A DNA stretch of 64,000 nucleotides from CATOSP01 sp965216155. GTDB taxonomy: Bacteria; Chloroflexota; Dehalococcoidia; Lucifugimonadales; UBA3495. Shown one piece after another: positions 62,801 to 64,000 of this stretch (position 1 is its first letter; every line of letters begins with the position of its first letter). The stretch covers positions 620,001-684,000 of the forward strand of contig CBDCFD010000007.1 in assembly GCA_965216155.1 (NCBI GenBank). The letters are read 5' to 3'. Below the pieces are notes generated by a model. It did no database searches, had not been told where the DNA came from, and was given only the letters and a program-made list of their open reading frames with translations. A program made the translations under genes and the position numbers.

Positions 62801-64000
62801 TGGTCAGCGGGACGTACACCGTCCGCTTCGGGTCTGCGCTGAGGGTCACAGTGACCGGGACCGTGGCCCCCTCGACGACCGTGTACGTGCCCTGCTGGAA
62901 ATTCACGGCCACCGCCGGGACGTCGTCGTCGGTCACGGTGACGGTAACGTTGCCGGCGGTCAGGCCGTCGTAGTTTCCATCGTCGACCGAGGTGACGGTG
63001 TGCGTGAGCGTAATGGTGTCGTCGACCACGTCGGCGTCCGGGCTGGCTGTCACCGTCACCGTCTGCGGGATGTCCCAGTCCCGATCGGTGAAGGTCAGAG
63101 CAGTGTTGTCCAGCGAGAGGTCTGTGCCGGGGAAGCCCCCGATGTCAACGGTGACGTCCCCGGCAGGCTGTGAGCTCAACACTACCGAGTAAGTCTCGCT
63201 CCCGCCCTCGGCCACGGTCAGGACCTGGTCGGATGCAGTCGCTCCCACCTGGACCAGCGGGGGGTCCGGCGCTTCAAGAATGGTCACGATTACGTCTTCG
63301 GCAGTCGCTGCGTCGTAGAGGGCATCGCCGGCAGAACCGACGGTATGGGTCAGTGTCACCGTGCCCGGCGCAGCATTCTGCACTGCAGTGACACTAATCA
63401 TCTGAGCAGTATTCCAATCGGCAGGGGTGAAGGTGAGGGTGCTGCTGTCAACAAGCAGATCCGTGCCCGTCACCCCATCGATGGTAACCGTCACGTCTCC
63501 AACCGGCCTGGTGTCCAGCGTCACCGAATACTCGTTGCTTCTGCCGGCCACTGCAGTGATGGCGGTGGGGTAGACGGTGACGCCAACGATGTCGTCATCT
63601 ACGATCCCGACCCGCGCACCGTCTTCAAAACCCGCGTATCGTTGGACGCTATCCGTCAGTTCGGCTTCCAGGAAATCTGAAAATTCATGATCCCCATCGT
63701 CGGTGGCGGTGACCGGGAATGAAATGGTATGTTTCCCAGAGGCGACCCAACTGTTGGTCATGGGGACGGCCGGCAGTGTGAACGTGTGGATCTGCTCGCT
63801 GGGGTTGGCGCCGTCGGGCCCGAGCCGGTTCGGCTCCCAGGTGCGCACCTGTATATCGAGGGGCTCCAGGGCGTTCCCCCCACTACGCACGATTGTGAAG
63901 GTTGCCTGCTCGCCTTCCATCACCGGGTCCGGCGCCGCATCGGTAAAGTAGATGCGCGGGAAGCCTCGGTCTGAGGGTTGGATCACGTTTCTCCGGAGCC
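59805..64000 (-). CDS. Giant Calx-beta-type protein, N-terminal part (partial)
   Basis: The frame is open to the right edge of the window (upstream codons LRRNVIQPSDRG). A GTG at 63986 is possible but not compelling, so the start is probably beyond. Units alternate between two types: one with EGxSxxYxVxLxxxPxGDVTVTI and TFTxxxWxxxQxVTVTA; the other with ATYxVxEGxxVxVTVxLxxDPxRTVxVPLT. One Ig-like section (FNVTVTFSEDVTEFPGGTEG) lies near 61850. At 59830 the frame is lost: DYTLVDAGPFV continues as RALCRSRSWR and stops, where DEDAGTVQVEVVAV would be expected. About ten bases appear to be missing. Confidence 0.75.
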   Translation of the reverse strand, partial: LRRNVIQPSDRGFPRIYFTDAAPDPVMEGEQATFTIVRSGGNALEPLDIQVRTWEPNRLGPDGANPSEQIHTFTLPAVPMTNSWVASGKHTISFPVTATDDGDHEFSDFLEAELTDSVQRYAGFEDGARVGIVDDDIVGVTVYPTAITAVAGRSNEYSVTLDTRPVGDVTVTIDGVTGTDLLVDSSTLTFTPADWNTAQMISVTAVQNAAPGTVTLTHTVGSAGDALYDAATAEDVIVTILEAPDPPLVQVGATASDQVLTVAEGGSETYSVVLSSQPAGDVTVDIGGFPGTDLSLDNTALTFTDRDWDIPQTVTVTASPDADVVDDTITLTHTVTSVDDGNYDGLTAGNVTVTVTDDDVPAVAVNFQQGTYTVVEGATVPVTVTLSADPKRTVYVPLTTANQGGAESFDHYGVPSILTFNSGQTEQTFTFVAIQDMDDDNGESVKLGLGNTLPAGMFAGNTNEAVVSITDDDGPPVTVNFEYEFYTVLEGSTVAVTVTLSVDPERTVIVPLTASNRRGATSDDYSPVPDSVIFYSGETEKSFTFTAIEDVVDDEGEIVRLGIGRSLPAGVSAGTLDQAEVFISGERTTHIQRVNPNGTPSDNTTVAGLFTVRVQFQPSASELAMEDLEITGGTVQEFWLYPRLSTNVWYVKILADEIEPALDDDILPGEEAPTVTVRVPPDVVEGGNPAAEVTYDVLPSFTALLTTNATEPVTGNFNVTVTFSEDVTEFPGGTEGSAVWYFSPSEDLVITHGTYVRHRRETDRVWVITVMPNSAPGLTTITLPHGTVATEFNTEVWNQHASIEVRAGQRTVDFKQATYMVDEGAHVTVTVTLDADPLTTVEIPLTLGGQGDADAADYSGIPASLTFNSGDIEKTFTFSATDDSIDDDGESVKIVIGIPLPNGIVRGNTFETTVSITDDDTAGVNISESSLEIEEGTWADYMVVLTSEPVGDVTVTMEGVTGTDLSLDNAILTFTALDWSIQQTVTVMADHDDDAVAEPVVTITHTPSSAADANYEGLSVGVVEVTVVEDDRVGLRVTPRRQTVTEGRSGSFAFELYSQPTADVTLTAISTNVNRHTFTPQTWNIPWALSTTCPQDTDTITFAADLYLSVSGGDYNGVKVGKAIVTCKDDDPVMRYSLSEVAPVEEDAGTVRVGIQGVTNEDGVPSIDYRVTLAALEDTAEADSDYEGVKEVLNFAVDDFVEFVNDNGKTRYRQTVYFDFVIHDDISAEEEESFRIRLWSAKGYEWPAYGVRERRVTIIDNDSIGVTISETSLEIEEGDSDTYEVELNSEPDGDVTVTIGGGTGTDLSLDQDTLTFSDQDWYVPQTVTVTADHDGDAVDEAQVTLTHTATSPDDGAYDGVDADDVTVTVTDDDPQMDYTLVDAGPFVRALCRSRSWR

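Noticed and set aside
1..64000. tRNA, rRNA or integrase-attachment sites
   Set aside because: None was recognised by eye. A covariance-model scan would be needed to exclude a divergent tRNA.

Overview
The window is GC-rich DNA that looks like an accessory region of an environmental bacterium. A complete recN, an OpuAC/ProX-type lipoprotein, a SWIM/SNF2 pair, a giant Calx-beta/fibronectin-like surface protein and very dense transposon debris together suggest Chloroflexota (Dehalococcoidia/SAR202-like). That assignment is inference: no rRNA or tRNA gene was recognised.

Layout. 1-3310: two small phage-like genes, then stacked IS5/IS1380 remains. 3342-5751: DUF2269 and DinB-like genes, a short inverted-repeat element, and a stand-alone HsdR_N-like nuclease. 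5903-7222: a gene cut by an IS630 copy. 7386-14516: a tightly overlapping five-gene operon (SIS+HAD, phosphoribosyltransferase-like, ORC/CDC6-like ATPase, an unknown broken gene, PfkB kinase), the best candidate for a little-described conflict or nucleotide-metabolism system. 14627-21230: a MITE, an intact IS630, a retropepsin-like protease, a hybrid IS630, a small zinc protein, two CRISPR-like repeats, IS21 and ISAs1 debris. 21404-28374: recN, SWIM protein, SNF2 helicase, small broken genes. 28446-30180: IS1380. 30187-36122: a duplicated membrane protein, a PD-(D/E)XK nuclease, a MITE, a type III restriction remnant and an OpuAC/ProX lipoprotein. 36226-45785: IS1380, IS66 (with target duplication), a TM2 gene, a second IS66, a MITE, a DUF4268-like nuclease, a serA remnant, IS1380 and tandem IS110. 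45837-48828: an AIPR-type nuclease and more IS debris. 48966-64000, all on the minus strand: the giant repeat protein, then a lipoprotein and a coiled-coil secreted protein.

Themes. At least four separate stand-alone nuclease-type genes (4687, 32232, 41911, 45837), restriction remnants and the five-gene operon mark a defence island. Almost every IS copy is frameshifted or truncated; only the IS630 at 14820-15932 has an intact transposase. A family of short (23-24 bp) palindromes ending in CAGGCT has entered transposase genes, often in frame and adding the peptide PVSSTGQA. Several MITE families share terminal repeats with IS copies in the same window. Several host genes end at or inside mobile-element ends. 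Many frameshifts could be real decay or consensus errors, and read-level data would decide.
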